The translations under genes and the position numbers were made by a program. From Planctomycetaceae bacterium (GTDB lineage Bacteria; Planctomycetota; Planctomycetia; Pirellulales; Pirellulaceae): a stretch of 47,341 bases of DNA. The stretch is from contig PBSM01000317.1 of NCBI GenBank assembly GCA_002726245.1, positions 1 to 47,341 of the forward strand, written 5' to 3'. This document shows, piece after piece, positions 23,154-32,188 of the stretch (position 1 is its first letter; each line of letters starts with the position of its first letter). Below the pieces are notes generated by a model that was given only the letters and a program-made list of their open reading frames with translations, ran no database searches and was not told the DNA's origin.

Positions 23154-24175
23154 GGCTGGGCTTCGTCTCCATGCCATGCGTTTTTGTGGCGATGGTGATG
23201 GCTGACGAAGCGCAGCCCAAAGCCGCAACTGCACCTCCGGTGAAGAAAGCGGCGGTCAAGAAGGCTGCAGCGAAGCAGGAGAAAGGCGAGACGAAGAAGC
23301 CGAACAAGACGGCCGGAAAAAAGAAGAAAGAGAAGAAGCCTGACGCTCCCACGGGCTACGAGGATGCTCCCGAAGCCGGTGATCCGCCGCCAGTGAGGGC
23401 TGCAGTCGATGTCGCGGTCGCTGATTTTGTCGGTCGGAAAGAGGTCGTCGAGAACCTTGATGTTGTCGATGTTGAGAAGATCCTAGCCATCAATGTCGAT
23501 GCGAATGTCGCTAACATCGAGAAGCAGTTCTCGTCACAATTCAAGCCGCTGCTAACTGCCGAACTATCGTTCATCAATCGCGCGTGCGACTTGAATCTGC
23601 AGCAACGCAAGAAGATCAAAGCAGCTTCCGATAAATGCCTGAAGGCGACTGTTCGAAAGTATGCGATGACGCAGAACGGAATGATGCGAGGCGGCGGGCG
23701 TCAGTCGGCCACGATGGATCCGACGGAGTTGTTGCATCTGGCATTGGGCAAGATCCTCAAGGAAACACTGCAGCCCGAACAGTTGACTACCTACGAAGAC
23801 GAGATGGCCACTCGCAGGGCGCATCGCACGCGAGTCGCTATTGAGAACGTTGTCGCCCTCATCGATGAACGTTTGGTGTTAACGATCGATCAACGGAAGA
23901 AGTTGACGGAGTCGTTGGATAAGAACTGGCAAGCCAGTTGGGTTCAGTCGCTCGAAATGTTAATCAACAACAATCAGTATCTGCCAAGCATTCCCGACCG
24001 GTACGTTGTGTCAGCTCTCAACGAGACGCAGAAGAAGGTCTGGCGAGCCACCCAAAAACAGAACTTTATGGTCTGGGGTGGATTCGGTTTGGGACAGCAA
24101 GTCCAAGCGGTGGATGACTTCCCGCTGGTGGAAGTAGAAGTCGAGGCGGTCGTCGAAAAGACCTCTGTAAACTAA
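23096..24175 (+). CDS. exported protein, paralogue 1, function unknown
   Basis: About 359 residues from ATG 23096 (GGAG 9 bases upstream). An alternative start, TTG 23030, overlaps the previous stop (TTGA). The signal peptide is RRLRWLGFVSMPCVFVAMVM, then ADEAQP, and its basic n-region is encoded by the end of a palindromic repeat. A lysine/alanine-rich low-complexity linker follows (VKKAAVKKAAAKQEK, KKKKEKKPDAP), then a helical domain with INRACDLNLQQRKKI, LKETLQPEQLTTYEDEMATR and LTIDQRKKLTESL. The helical domain aligns with the next gene's product, so the two are tandem paralogues. Not recognised beyond that; periplasmic location inferred. Confidence 0.75.
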   Translation: MVSQSQLRDGSSRGPRRLRWLGFVSMPCVFVAMVMADEAQPKAATAPPVKKAAVKKAAAKQEKGETKKPNKTAGKKKKEKKPDAPTGYEDAPEAGDPPPVRAAVDVAVADFVGRKEVVENLDVVDVEKILAINVDANVANIEKQFSSQFKPLLTAELSFINRACDLNLQQRKKIKAASDKCLKATVRKYAMTQNGMMRGGGRQSATMDPTELLHLALGKILKETLQPEQLTTYEDEMATRRAHRTRVAIENVVALIDERLVLTIDQRKKLTESLDKNWQASWVQSLEMLINNNQYLPSIPDRYVVSALNETQKKVWRATQKQNFMVWGGFGLGQQVQAVDDFPLVEVEVEAVVEKTSVN

Positions 24176-24192
24176 AGGACGCGAACAAGTCA

Positions 24193-25230
24193 GTGAAGTA
24201 TCGGTCGATGATTCCTGGTCGGCTCACGCAAGCGGATGATCTCGTCGCCACGAAGTGGCGAAATGATGTAGCCGTGGGCGCTAGCCCACGGTTTCGTTTA
24301 GAAAACGAACCAAAGCCCCAAAGGGGCGACAGGATCGGCGAGTATGTTCCATCAATGTCGCCCCTTCGGGGCTTCGCCGAGTTTGCTCCTCTTTTCCGGG
24401 GGTTTGCACCCCCGGCTACATCCTTCAGTCCCTTCGGGACGGCGCTATTAACGCTCTTGCTGTGCCTTAGTTCGAGCAGCACGCCACTCGCGTTCGCCCA
24501 AGGCGAGGATCTCGTCGAAGAGGAAGAGCTCATCATCGACGATGGCTTCGAGATTGCCGCGTCGAACTTCGATCAGTGGATTTTCGGTTCGCAAAACTCG
24601 CAGCAAGGGCAGCAGCGAGTGGAATCGCAACTGGCGTTGCAAGTGGAAGCGATTAATCGAACCTGCGGCCTGACCGAGGCTCAGACCGAAAAACTGCAAC
24701 TGGCTGGACAGGGTGACCTCAAACGATTCTTCAACGATGTAGCGGTCGTTCGCAAGAAATTCATCAAGGTGCGACGCAATCGCAACGCCTTCAATCAGAT
24801 CTGGCAGGACATCCAGCCGTTGCAGGCCAAGATCAACTCCGGATTGTTTACGGACGCGTCCTTCTTTCGCAAAGTGCTAGACCGAACGCTCAGCGACGAA
24901 CAATCCTCAAAGTACGAGGAAACAATGTGGGAGCGGAGGCAATTCCGCTATAATGCCAAGCAGACTCTCGTCGTGACAATGCTGGAGCGCGGCATGCCGT
25001 TGCGGGCCGATCAACGAGAGCAATTCATTAGCGTGCTCAAGGAAGAGACGAAGCCGCCGAAGGCATTTGGTCAATACGACTATCACGTGGTGCTCTATCA
25101 ACTCACCAAGATCCCCGATGAGAAGTTAAAGCCGATCTTCGACGAACCTCAATGGAAAGTACTCAAGCAACAAGCAGACCAGGCTCGCGGAAGGGAAGCG
25201 TGGCTCAAACAACAGAAGATCTTGCCATGA
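24193..25230 (+). CDS. exported protein, paralogue 2, with repeat-derived N-terminus
   Basis: A 345-residue frame from GTG 24193 (ATG 24208 is an alternative). The first ~80 residues (VAVGASPRF, PKPQRGDR, SPLRGFAEF, FRGFAPPATSFSPFG) are the translation of the composite repeat 24242-24441. Then comes the hydrophobic core ALLTLLLCLSSSSTPLAFAQ, a signal peptide with a probable cut after FAQ. No start codon exists between the repeat and the core, so the repeat must be translated. The mature part has INRTCGLTEAQTEKL, LDRTLSDEQSSKYEETM and LRADQREQFISVL, matching paralogue 1. The stop overlaps the next start by ATGA. Confidence 0.75.
   Translation: MKYRSMIPGRLTQADDLVATKWRNDVAVGASPRFRLENEPKPQRGDRIGEYVPSMSPLRGFAEFAPLFRGFAPPATSFSPFGTALLTLLLCLSSSSTPLAFAQGEDLVEEEELIIDDGFEIAASNFDQWIFGSQNSQQGQQRVESQLALQVEAINRTCGLTEAQTEKLQLAGQGDLKRFFNDVAVVRKKFIKVRRNRNAFNQIWQDIQPLQAKINSGLFTDASFFRKVLDRTLSDEQSSKYEETMWERRQFRYNAKQTLVVTMLERGMPLRADQREQFISVLKEETKPPKAFGQYDYHVVLYQLTKIPDEKLKPIFDEPQWKVLKQQADQARGREAWLKQQKILP
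24242..24441. repeat. composite palindromic repeat, GATGTAGCC...GGCTACATC family, copy 1
   Basis: TCGTCGCCACGAAGTGGCGA, then ATGATGTAGCCGTGGGCGCT with AGCCCACGG, then a GCCCCAAAGGGGCGACA / TGTCGCCCCTTCGGGGC pair, then GGGGGTTTGCACCCCCGGCT with ACATCC, and a final TCCCTTCGGGA hairpin. The same order of parts recurs at 25250-25435 and 31970-32165. Confidence 0.85.
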
Positions 25231-26477
25231 GTGATGAGTTGACGATTCAAGTCCCGAAGGGACGACAGGATGTAGCCGGGGGCGCAAGCCCCCGGATTAT
25301 GCTGGCAACCGCGAGCATAGCCCCGGAGGGGCGGCACACAACCCTTTCTGCCGCCCCGTTGGGGCTAGGTTCGCTAGACACGAATTCAACCGGGGGTTGG
25401 CACCCCCGGCTACATCCTGTCGCCGCTTCGCGGCTATCCATCGCCGTTCTACTCTGCGTTTTCTCCGCCTGTTTGACAACTCTCGACCTTCCGTCCGTGT
25501 GTGCTCAACTCCCTGATGCGCAGTACGGAGAAGTTGTTCCGCGGGACGTGCGCGAGATGTATGACAAGGGACTGCAGTTTCTCGCCAAGTCGCAGGCGCA
25601 GGACGGAAGTTGGTCGGGAGGCCAGACCGGGCCGGGCACAACCGGCTTGGCGTTGATGGTTTTGCTTGCCTCGGGCGAAGATCCGAACTTCGGCCTTTAT
25701 AGCAGCCACGTTCGCAAGGCGCTCCGCAGTTTGATTTCACAGCAGAATACGACGACAGGATTCCTCGGCAACAGCATGTACCATCACGGCTTCGGCATGC
25801 TGGCGTTGGCGGAAGCATACGGAACTGTCGATGACCGAAATCTCTGGCCCAGCGCTCAGTCGAATAGCAAGGTTTCGGTGGGCGAAGCGCTCGAACTTGC
25901 AGTACGAGCAGCAATCACTTCTCAGAAGAAGAACTCCTTCGGCGGCTGGCGATATTCGCCCGATTCCACCGACGCCGATACCTCCGTCAGCGGCTCGGTG
26001 CTCGTGGGTCTGCTTGCGGCACGGAACGCAGGAATCGAAGTGCCTGATTCATCGATCGACAAAGCGATTGAGTACTACAAGAGCATGACTTCGAACTCTG
26101 GCCAGGTGGCTTACGCAGGTGGGTTTGGTGGTTTCGAAGAATCGCTGGCCCGCATTTCGATCGGAACGCTGGTCTATGCGGTCGCTCGGAGAAAGGATTT
26201 GCCGCAGTACAAGGCAGCAATCAAGTACTTGACGAACCGTCTGGAATCGGTGCCCCGGCAATGGCCTGAGTACACGCGTTATTACGAAGCACAAGCCTTG
26301 TTCCAAGGCGATGTCGAAGCCTGGGAAAAATGGGACAAGCTGCTTGTACGTCAGTTGAAGCAGACACAGAAAGCCGACGGCAGCTTCACAAGCGACTTTG
26401 GTCCGGCCGTCGGCACATCCATGTCGCTGTTGGCACTTGCGTTGAATTACAAGTTTTTGCCGATCTACGAACGATGA
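25227..26477 (+). CDS. prenyltransferase / squalene-cyclase-repeat exported protein with repeat-derived N-terminus
   Basis: A 416-residue frame whose ATG overlaps the previous stop (ATGA). It opens MSDELTIQ and then reads through the composite repeat 25250-25435 (VAGGASPRIM, APEGRHTTLSAAPLG, GGWHPRLHPVAAS) into the signal-peptide core LSIAVLLCVFSACLTTLDLP, cut probably after VCAQ. The mature protein has alpha/alpha-toroid repeats: LQFLAKSQAQDGSWSGGQ, ITSQKKNSFGGWRYSP and LKQTQKADGSFTSDFG, the QxxDGSW-type motifs of prenyltransferase and squalene-oxidase repeats. Cyclase DxDD acid residues are not obvious, so a binding role is as likely as catalysis. Members of this family recur in planctomycete MoxR operons. 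Confidence 0.85.
   Translation: MSDELTIQVPKGRQDVAGGASPRIMLATASIAPEGRHTTLSAAPLGLGSLDTNSTGGWHPRLHPVAASRLSIAVLLCVFSACLTTLDLPSVCAQLPDAQYGEVVPRDVREMYDKGLQFLAKSQAQDGSWSGGQTGPGTTGLALMVLLASGEDPNFGLYSSHVRKALRSLISQQNTTTGFLGNSMYHHGFGMLALAEAYGTVDDRNLWPSAQSNSKVSVGEALELAVRAAITSQKKNSFGGWRYSPDSTDADTSVSGSVLVGLLAARNAGIEVPDSSIDKAIEYYKSMTSNSGQVAYAGGFGGFEESLARISIGTLVYAVARRKDLPQYKAAIKYLTNRLESVPRQWPEYTRYYEAQALFQGDVEAWEKWDKLLVRQLKQTQKADGSFTSDFGPAVGTSMSLLALALNYKFLPIYER
25250..25435. repeat. composite palindromic repeat, GATGTAGCC...GGCTACATC family, copy 2
   Basis: GTCCCGAAGGGAC hairpin, GGATGTAGCCGGGGGCGCAA with GCCCCCGG, an AGCCCCGGAGGGGCGGC / GCCGCCCCGTTGGGGCT pair, then CCGGGGGTTGGCACCCCCGG with CTACATCC and a CGCCGCTTCGCGGC hairpin. 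Translated in frame as part of the prenyltransferase-repeat protein. Confidence 0.85.
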
Positions 26478-29335
26478 GTAAAGGCACTATGGATACTCGT
26501 TTATTGAGTCCGATGGCATGGACCGCTGCGGTAGCAACGCTGCCTCACCTAAGATCTGCGGCCAACGTAACAGTTCTGCGTACTGAGTACCCAGTACTGG
26601 GTACAGCGGTCGCACAGGCAACCCAGCTCGTCTCGTTATGCATACTTGTATCATTCTTCGCCATAACTGCCGCAGTTGCGGACGATCCTTCGGCTTCAGC
26701 CAAGCTCACGATGGCCACTGGCGACTTCACGACAGGCAAGCTGATCGACTCAGACCAGCCGGACGTTCTTCGCTGGCACGGAAATGGTTTTGTAGCTCCG
26801 TTCGAGTTCACGCGCCGCAACGTGATCTCGATACACTTCCCAGCTCGCGAAGCGCGGCCCGTCCCCACGGGCGATTACTGTTTCGAATTGGTCGACGGCG
26901 ATCTGCTATTCGGCAAGCTTCTCGGCTTGTCGGAGGAAACCGCTGAGTTGGAGTTGCCTTTGTTTGGTCGTACTCAGCTAACGCGTTCCAGCATCCAGCG
27001 AATTCTTCGTTGGGGCGATGGAGCCGATGTCTTGTATCTGGGACCGAACGGACTTGGAGATTGGGACGCGTCGTCGCCGGCCAATGCTTGGCGTGAAGAG
27101 TCGGGCCACATTATCACCGATCGAGACGGAGCGTTCATCCACAAGGATTTCAAGCTGCCTGCTCAGGCTGCGATCGAGTTTGAGATTTCGTGGAAGAAGA
27201 AACCGGACTTTGTTTTGGCATTAGGTGTCGAAGGCAACAATCTAGCCTTCGGCGGGGCTCAGTCTTTTCGCTTCGAAGTATGGCAGAATTATCTCGTGGC
27301 GATGCGCGAGACGGATGACGAGGCCGATGTCGCTTCGTTGCAGCGAGTGGAAGATGGCCCTGGCCGCATACACCTGATCGCGTATCTCGACCAGAAGCAG
27401 CACCGGATGTTCGTTCTTTCGTCTTCAGGAAAGAAACTGGCAGATTTGCAGGTGACTAGCAGCAAGAACTTCACCTACCCGGGCATTCGCATGACGAACC
27501 ATCGCGGAAACATTCGGCTCGAGCGTTTGCGCATTAGTCGTTGGAACGGCGACACGCCTCGCGAGCTACAAGCTGACAAGTCACGGTTGCATCGAGCCGA
27601 TGGGTCGATTGTGTACGGCAACATCAAGTCGTTCGACAGCACAGCGAAGCAGTTCGTCGTAGCCGGCGACGATGGCGAAACTCGCGTCGCGATGGCGGAC
27701 GTTGGCGGCATTGTGCTGGCGGCGGGTGAGCTCTCAGGACAGAGCATTCGCGCCGTCCTGCAGGACGGCACAAGGCTAAGTGGCCATTTGGCCGGAGTCG
27801 AAGACGGAACGCTGTCGTTAACCTACCCGGGGATCGGCGTTCCCCTCGCCATTCCCATCACTGAATTGCATTCTTTGATTACACTCGACGCCAAGGCATC
27901 GGGCGCGCCGGCGGAAGGGCGAGCAGGGTGGCTGGAGTTGACGGGAACGAACTTGAAGGGTGCGTTAGTGCCCGGCAAAGAAGCTGCCAAGGCAAGTTGC
28001 TTGGTTTGGCAACCGCTTGGAAGTGCAAACGCGAGCCCGCTTGTTCCTGGAATTGCTGGCCGGATCGTGTATCGCGAACCGCCGCCACCTCGAAAGCCCA
28101 CAAAGCCCAAGCAGGTGCAACGCGCCAGACGCGGGTTCCTCCCGGCGATCATGAACAGCTTCGTTCAGGTCCAGCCGCGACCGCAAGTCAACATCTCAAC
28201 GAAGCGTGCTCTGCATTTGCGAACCGGCGATACCGTACCGTGTGAAGTGACTGCGATCGATGAGAAGGGCGTCACTTTCAAGACGGAAGTGACGGATGCC
28301 ACCTTCGTCCCGCACGACAAGATCAAAGCCGTTGAACTTAGCAACATTCGAACTCTGATCAACATTGATAAGGCGAAGTGGGAACGGCTGCTCACGCTGC
28401 CGCGGATGCAACGCAACAATCCGCCGACGCACTTAATTCGATCCGTCGATGGGGATTACCTTCGCGCGCGGATCGAATCGCTGGATGAAGAGTTCTTGAC
28501 GGTCGAGATCCGTCTCGAATCGAAGCGACTCAAGCGAAGCCACATCGCCGAGATCATTTGGCTGCATCCGGACGAATTGGGTGACGAGTCAGAGACGCCG
28601 CAGCAATCTCCCTTTTCGACGACTCACATCCAAGCCCTGCGCAGCAACGGCACACGATTGACGTTCCAGCCTCAGAATTGTGACGGGAAGCTTGTGGCCG
28701 GAACGAGTGACCTGCTCGGCCGCTGTCACGTCGATCTAGCTGATGTCGATATCGTGCTGATCGGCAAGCGGATCGAGGAATCCGCGGCTCAGTTAGCGTA
28801 CGGCCGTTGGCGGATGCAGCATGCAATCGACCCGAAATTCGTCAGCGCCGACGGCACGACGGCCAGACCACTTGGTACCGAATCCGATATGGTCGGCAAA
28901 ACCGCACCCGACTTCACCCTTGAGTTACTCGATGGAAAGTCGTTTCAGCTCTCTCGCCGAAAGGGCAAGGTGGTCGTGCTCGACTTCTGGGCGACCTGGT
29001 GCGGCCCGTGTATCCAGGCGATGCCTCAGGTCGATGGCGTCGTCCGTGAGTTTAAGGACCAGGGCGTCGAATTGGTCGCCGTAAATCTGCAGGAGGGTCC
29101 CGACAAAATCAAATCCACTCTCGAACGCCTGAAGCTCGATCCGATCGTCGCCTTGGATATCGATGGCGTTGTCGCCAGTCGTTACGCAGCAACGGCGATT
29201 CCACAAACCGTTATCATCGACCGCGACGGAAACGTGGCGAGGCTCTTCGTCGGAGGTGGCTCCGGCTTTGCTGACCAGTTACGCACAGCGCTGCAAGATG
29301 TCGTTGGCGGCAAGGAGGCCGCAGGCGCGGAATAA
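26474..29335 (+). CDS. large exported protein with C-terminal TlpA-like thioredoxin domain
   Basis: A 953-residue protein. The ATG overlaps the previous stop (ATGA); ATG 26489 is an alternative. About 50 residues precede the signal core (TQLVSLCILVSFFAITAAVA, then DDP). A ~750-residue region follows with beta-strand repeats of the form GxLxxxxxxxLxLxxxxxxxxIPxxxI and a LamG/concanavalin-like stretch (WREESGHIITDRDGAFIHKD onward). The last ~150 residues form a TlpA-like thioredoxin fold: KTAPDFTLELLDGKSF, VVLDFWATWCGPC with the CGPC redox pair, and AIPQTVIIDRDGN with the cis-proline. It should act as a periplasmic thiol-disulfide protein. It is the last gene of the MoxR operon. Confidence 0.85.
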   Translation: MSKGTMDTRLLSPMAWTAAVATLPHLRSAANVTVLRTEYPVLGTAVAQATQLVSLCILVSFFAITAAVADDPSASAKLTMATGDFTTGKLIDSDQPDVLRWHGNGFVAPFEFTRRNVISIHFPAREARPVPTGDYCFELVDGDLLFGKLLGLSEETAELELPLFGRTQLTRSSIQRILRWGDGADVLYLGPNGLGDWDASSPANAWREESGHIITDRDGAFIHKDFKLPAQAAIEFEISWKKKPDFVLALGVEGNNLAFGGAQSFRFEVWQNYLVAMRETDDEADVASLQRVEDGPGRIHLIAYLDQKQHRMFVLSSSGKKLADLQVTSSKNFTYPGIRMTNHRGNIRLERLRISRWNGDTPRELQADKSRLHRADGSIVYGNIKSFDSTAKQFVVAGDDGETRVAMADVGGIVLAAGELSGQSIRAVLQDGTRLSGHLAGVEDGTLSLTYPGIGVPLAIPITELHSLITLDAKASGAPAEGRAGWLELTGTNLKGALVPGKEAAKASCLVWQPLGSANASPLVPGIAGRIVYREPPPPRKPTKPKQVQRARRGFLPAIMNSFVQVQPRPQVNISTKRALHLRTGDTVPCEVTAIDEKGVTFKTEVTDATFVPHDKIKAVELSNIRTLINIDKAKWERLLTLPRMQRNNPPTHLIRSVDGDYLRARIESLDEEFLTVEIRLESKRLKRSHIAEIIWLHPDELGDESETPQQSPFSTTHIQALRSNGTRLTFQPQNCDGKLVAGTSDLLGRCHVDLADVDIVLIGKRIEESAAQLAYGRWRMQHAIDPKFVSADGTTARPLGTESDMVGKTAPDFTLELLDGKSFQLSRRKGKVVVLDFWATWCGPCIQAMPQVDGVVREFKDQGVELVAVNLQEGPDKIKSTLERLKLDPIVALDIDGVVASRYAATAIPQTVIIDRDGNVARLFVGGGSGFADQLRTALQDVVGGKEAAGAE
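26587..26604. repeat. 18-base perfect palindrome inside the TlpA-like gene leader
   Basis: GTACCCAGTACTGGGTAC is its own reverse complement. It lies in the extension between the start codon and the signal-peptide core and is read in frame as YPVLGT. It is preceded by GTACTGAGTAC, so a longer repeat element may have been inserted here. Confidence 0.6.
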
Positions 29336-29410
29336 ACCACGAACGCGACTTTTTTTACGGAGGGATCCAAGTTCATTCACCAAGTAACGAAGTAGCTGAT
29401 ATTCGCGCAC

Positions 29411-29468
29411 GTTGGAGTCCCGCCTTCAGACGGCATTTCGCAGAACCGCCTAAAGGCGGGACTGCAAC
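29411..29468. repeat. palindromic repeat, AGTCCCGCCTT family
   Basis: GTTGGAGTCCCGCCTTCAGA with CGGC pairs with GCCTAAAGGCGGGACTGCAA. It separates the MoxR operon from the DUF1559 gene, may terminate transcription of the former, and lacks a T run. Confidence 0.75.
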
Positions 29469-29500
29469 CACACACTTCACACAACTTTGAGGATATGACC

Positions 29501-31897
29501 ATGGCGTTCACCGGCCCAAATCCGCTTGAGATTCTGCTCCTTGTGCTGCTTGGCGGGGGCTTCGGCCTTCCTTCGGGCGTCCCGCCAACCGCCGAAGATC
29601 CTCTAACGCAGAAGATCGCTCCAGCCGAGTGCCTTTTCTACACCTCTTGGGCCGGCACGGGCACGCCCAACGCCAGCAGCGCGAATCACACCGAAAAAAT
29701 GCTTGCCGAGCCGGAGATCCAAGACTTCTTAGACCGCGCGGGTGATTCGTTCTTCGGCGCATTACAGCAGGCACAACCAGATCCGAACGCTCAGAACGCA
29801 TTCGACGACATCAAGAAGGCAATGAAACTGATTCGCGGTAAGCCGGGAGCGTTCTATCTCTCGGAAGTGCAGCTAAATGGCAATGACGCGCCCGATGTAA
29901 AAGGCGGCGGGTTGTTGCGTATGGACGCAGACGGCCCCGCGCTGAAACAGATCCTAGAAAGCTTCCAAAGCCAGGCGCAGGGGTCTAAAGTCACGGAAGT
30001 GCAGATCAAAACCCGCACCTTCTATCGCATGGTTTCGGAAGATGAAGCACCTACCATCACGTGGGGTCTGGCTGGCAAGTACTTGATCTTCGGGCTCGGT
30101 GACGGCGCGGTCGAGGATCTCATGCAGCGGGCCCGTGGCCAGGCACCGGCATGGCTTACGTCAGCCAAAGCCAAGCTTACGGTTCCGCGTGTCTCCTCCG
30201 TGATGTACGTCGATGCGAACATGATCATCGACCTTGTAGTGGAAGCAAGCGGAGATGCCGAAGCAGAGCGAATCGTGTCGGCGCTGGGGCTGGACAAGGT
30301 CGGCGCGGCAGTCATGGTGAACGGTCTGGATGACAATGGTTGCGTGACGCGTGCGTCGCTGGCGTTGGACGGCGGCGCGACAGGGATATTCTCCTGGCTG
30401 GATGCGCAGCCACTCAACGCGAAGGATCTCTCGCAGATTCCATCGACGTCCCCAGTAGCAATCGCCTTCAAGCTGGATGCGGCCGGGATCTACGATCTTT
30501 GGATCGATCTGGCGACGCAGATCGATCCCGATTCTGCTCAAGAAATGCTCGCGGGCATGCAACAGATGGAACAACAGGTTGGGTTGCGAATCCGCGATGA
30601 CCTGCTCGGTTCGCTCGGCGACACATGGCGAATCTACGCGCAACCCGGTCCTGCCGGCTTGATAACTGGTTGGACAATCGCGATCAAAGTCCGCGACCGC
30701 CAGAAGCTCGAACAGGTGAATAACACATTGACCGCGATGGCCAAAGCAGCTCTCCAGCAAGGAGGGCCTGTGCTTGAATCGAGTGAGATCGCTGGTCACA
30801 CGGTCCACACGCTTTCGTTCGGACAGCCAGGTGTTCCGGCAGCACCATCTTGGTGCATCACCGACGACGAATTGTTTGTTGCTGTGACTCCTCAACAGAT
30901 GGAGCCGCTCTTATCGGGCGAGGCACAAGGTGAATCGCTCGTCCAAAATGCTGACGTCAAGAAGCTGTTCCAAGCCGACTCGCGGACGTTGGCGTTCGCC
31001 TACTTGGATACGCAACAGGTCGCGCAAACACTTCTGCCGCTGGCCCAGATGGGGCTACAAATGGCACAAGGTCAACGCGGAGTTCCGCCGCTCACTACCG
31101 ACGGCCTGCCATCACAAGAAGCGATCGTACCCCACCTGCAACCATCACTGTTCGCGTTCCAGCGGACGGACGACGGCGTTGGGTTTACAAGCTACCAGAC
31201 ATTACCAGGTGGGAACGTTGGCGCATCAGCTCCGGTGATGGTGGCGTTGTTGTTGCCCGCCGTTCAGGCCGCGCGCGAAGCAGCTCGCCGCATGCAAGGC
31301 AGCAACAATCTAAAGCAGATTGGTTTGGCGATGCACAATTTTCACGATACCTATCGCGCATTGCCTGCCGGTTATAGTGCCGACGCTGATGGCAAACCGT
31401 TGCTTAGCTGGCGAGTGCATGTTCTGCCGTTCATCGAAGGGCAAGTGCTTTACGAGCAGTTTCATCTCGACGAACCTTGGGACAGTCCACACAACAAAGC
31501 TTTCATCCCCCAGATGCCCGCTGTCTATCGCTGTCCGAACTCGGTGGCCGAACCCGGGATGACGAACTACGTTGGCCTCGCCGGCGGTGACGGTGTCTTT
31601 GTTCGACCACAGGCTGGCGACCGCTTGGGAGCCGGCTTTCGCGACATAACCGACGGCACATCGAATACAATCATGACGCTTGAGGTCCCTGACGAATCGG
31701 CGGTCATCTGGACGAAACCGGCGGACTTTTCACCTAATAAGGAAGATCCAACGAAGGGCCTGACGGGCTTGCGTCCTGGTGGATTCCAGGTTGGGTTTGC
31801 CGATGGCAGCGTGCGTTTCATTGCCGAAACCGTCGATGTGAACGTGCTCAAGGGATTGTTTACGAAGTCTGGTGGTGAAGCCGTGCGACTCCCATGA
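29501..31897 (+). CDS. DUF1559 domain-containing (prepilin-like) protein
   Basis: A 798-residue protein. Start 29501 is chosen over ATG 29495 because the GAGGA site is 7 bases before the former and only one before the latter. The N-terminus [18 protein letters not shown] is hydrophobic. Residues ~30-570 are a long exported domain without recognised motifs. The C-terminal part carries the DUF1559 signature [57 protein letters not shown] and the terminal [10 protein letters not shown]. In most family members this domain follows a type IV pilin-like N-terminus. Here it sits at the end of a large protein, a common planctomycete variant. Function unknown. Confidence 0.88.
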   Translation: MAFTGPNPLEILLLVLLGGGFGLPSGVPPTAEDPLTQKIAPAECLFYTSWAGTGTPNASSANHTEKMLAEPEIQDFLDRAGDSFFGALQQAQPDPNAQNAFDDIKKAMKLIRGKPGAFYLSEVQLNGNDAPDVKGGGLLRMDADGPALKQILESFQSQAQGSKVTEVQIKTRTFYRMVSEDEAPTITWGLAGKYLIFGLGDGAVEDLMQRARGQAPAWLTSAKAKLTVPRVSSVMYVDANMIIDLVVEASGDAEAERIVSALGLDKVGAAVMVNGLDDNGCVTRASLALDGGATGIFSWLDAQPLNAKDLSQIPSTSPVAIAFKLDAAGIYDLWIDLATQIDPDSAQEMLAGMQQMEQQVGLRIRDDLLGSLGDTWRIYAQPGPAGLITGWTIAIKVRDRQKLEQVNNTLTAMAKAALQQGGPVLESSEIAGHTVHTLSFGQPGVPAAPSWCITDDELFVAVTPQQMEPLLSGEAQGESLVQNADVKKLFQADSRTLAFAYLDTQQVAQTLLPLAQMGLQMAQGQRGVPPLTTDGLPSQEAIVPHLQPSLFAFQRTDDGVGFTSYQTLPGGNVGASAPVMVALLLPAVQAAREAARRMQGSNNLKQIGLAMHNFHDTYRALPAGYSADADGKPLLSWRVHVLPFIEGQVLYEQFHLDEPWDSPHNKAFIPQMPAVYRCPNSVAEPGMTNYVGLAGGDGVFVRPQAGDRLGAGFRDITDGTSNTIMTLEVPDESAVIWTKPADFSPNKEDPTKGLTGLRPGGFQVGFADGSVRFIAETVDVNVLKGLFTKSGGEAVRLP

Positions 31898-31969
31898 AGG
31901 AACCAACAAGTCGGCCAAGCGTAGCTACCGAGAGCTGCCTAGTCCATAGGTTTACCCATATTTCTCCCT

Positions 31970-32165
31970 AGTCCCGAAGGGATGAAATGATGTAGCCGGG
32001 GGTGCAAAACCCCCGGTAATGACACAGCATAAACAAGGAGAGCCCGGAGGGGTGACATTCGTGAGACGGAGACACCTCATATCGCCCCTCCGGGGCTTGG
32101 GTTCGTGTTGCGAATCGTTCCGTGGGCTAACGCCCACGGCTACATCCCGTCGCCGCTGCGCGGCT
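31970..32165. repeat. composite palindromic repeat, GATGTAGCC...GGCTACATC family, copy 3 (intergenic)
   Basis: Same order of parts as the copies at 24242 and 25250: GTCCCGAAGGGA, GATGTAGCCGGGGGTGCAAA with ACCCCCGG, AGCCCGGAGGGG / CCCCTCCGGGGCT, CCGTGGGCTAACGCCCACGG with CTACATC, CGCCGCTGCGCGGC. It fills the 291-base gap between the convergent DUF1559 and aldehyde dehydrogenase genes and is untranslated. ATGTGGGTAAAGCCAAGGCC follows at 32170. Confidence 0.85.
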
Positions 32166-32188
32166 GAAGATGTGGGTAAAGCCAAGGC

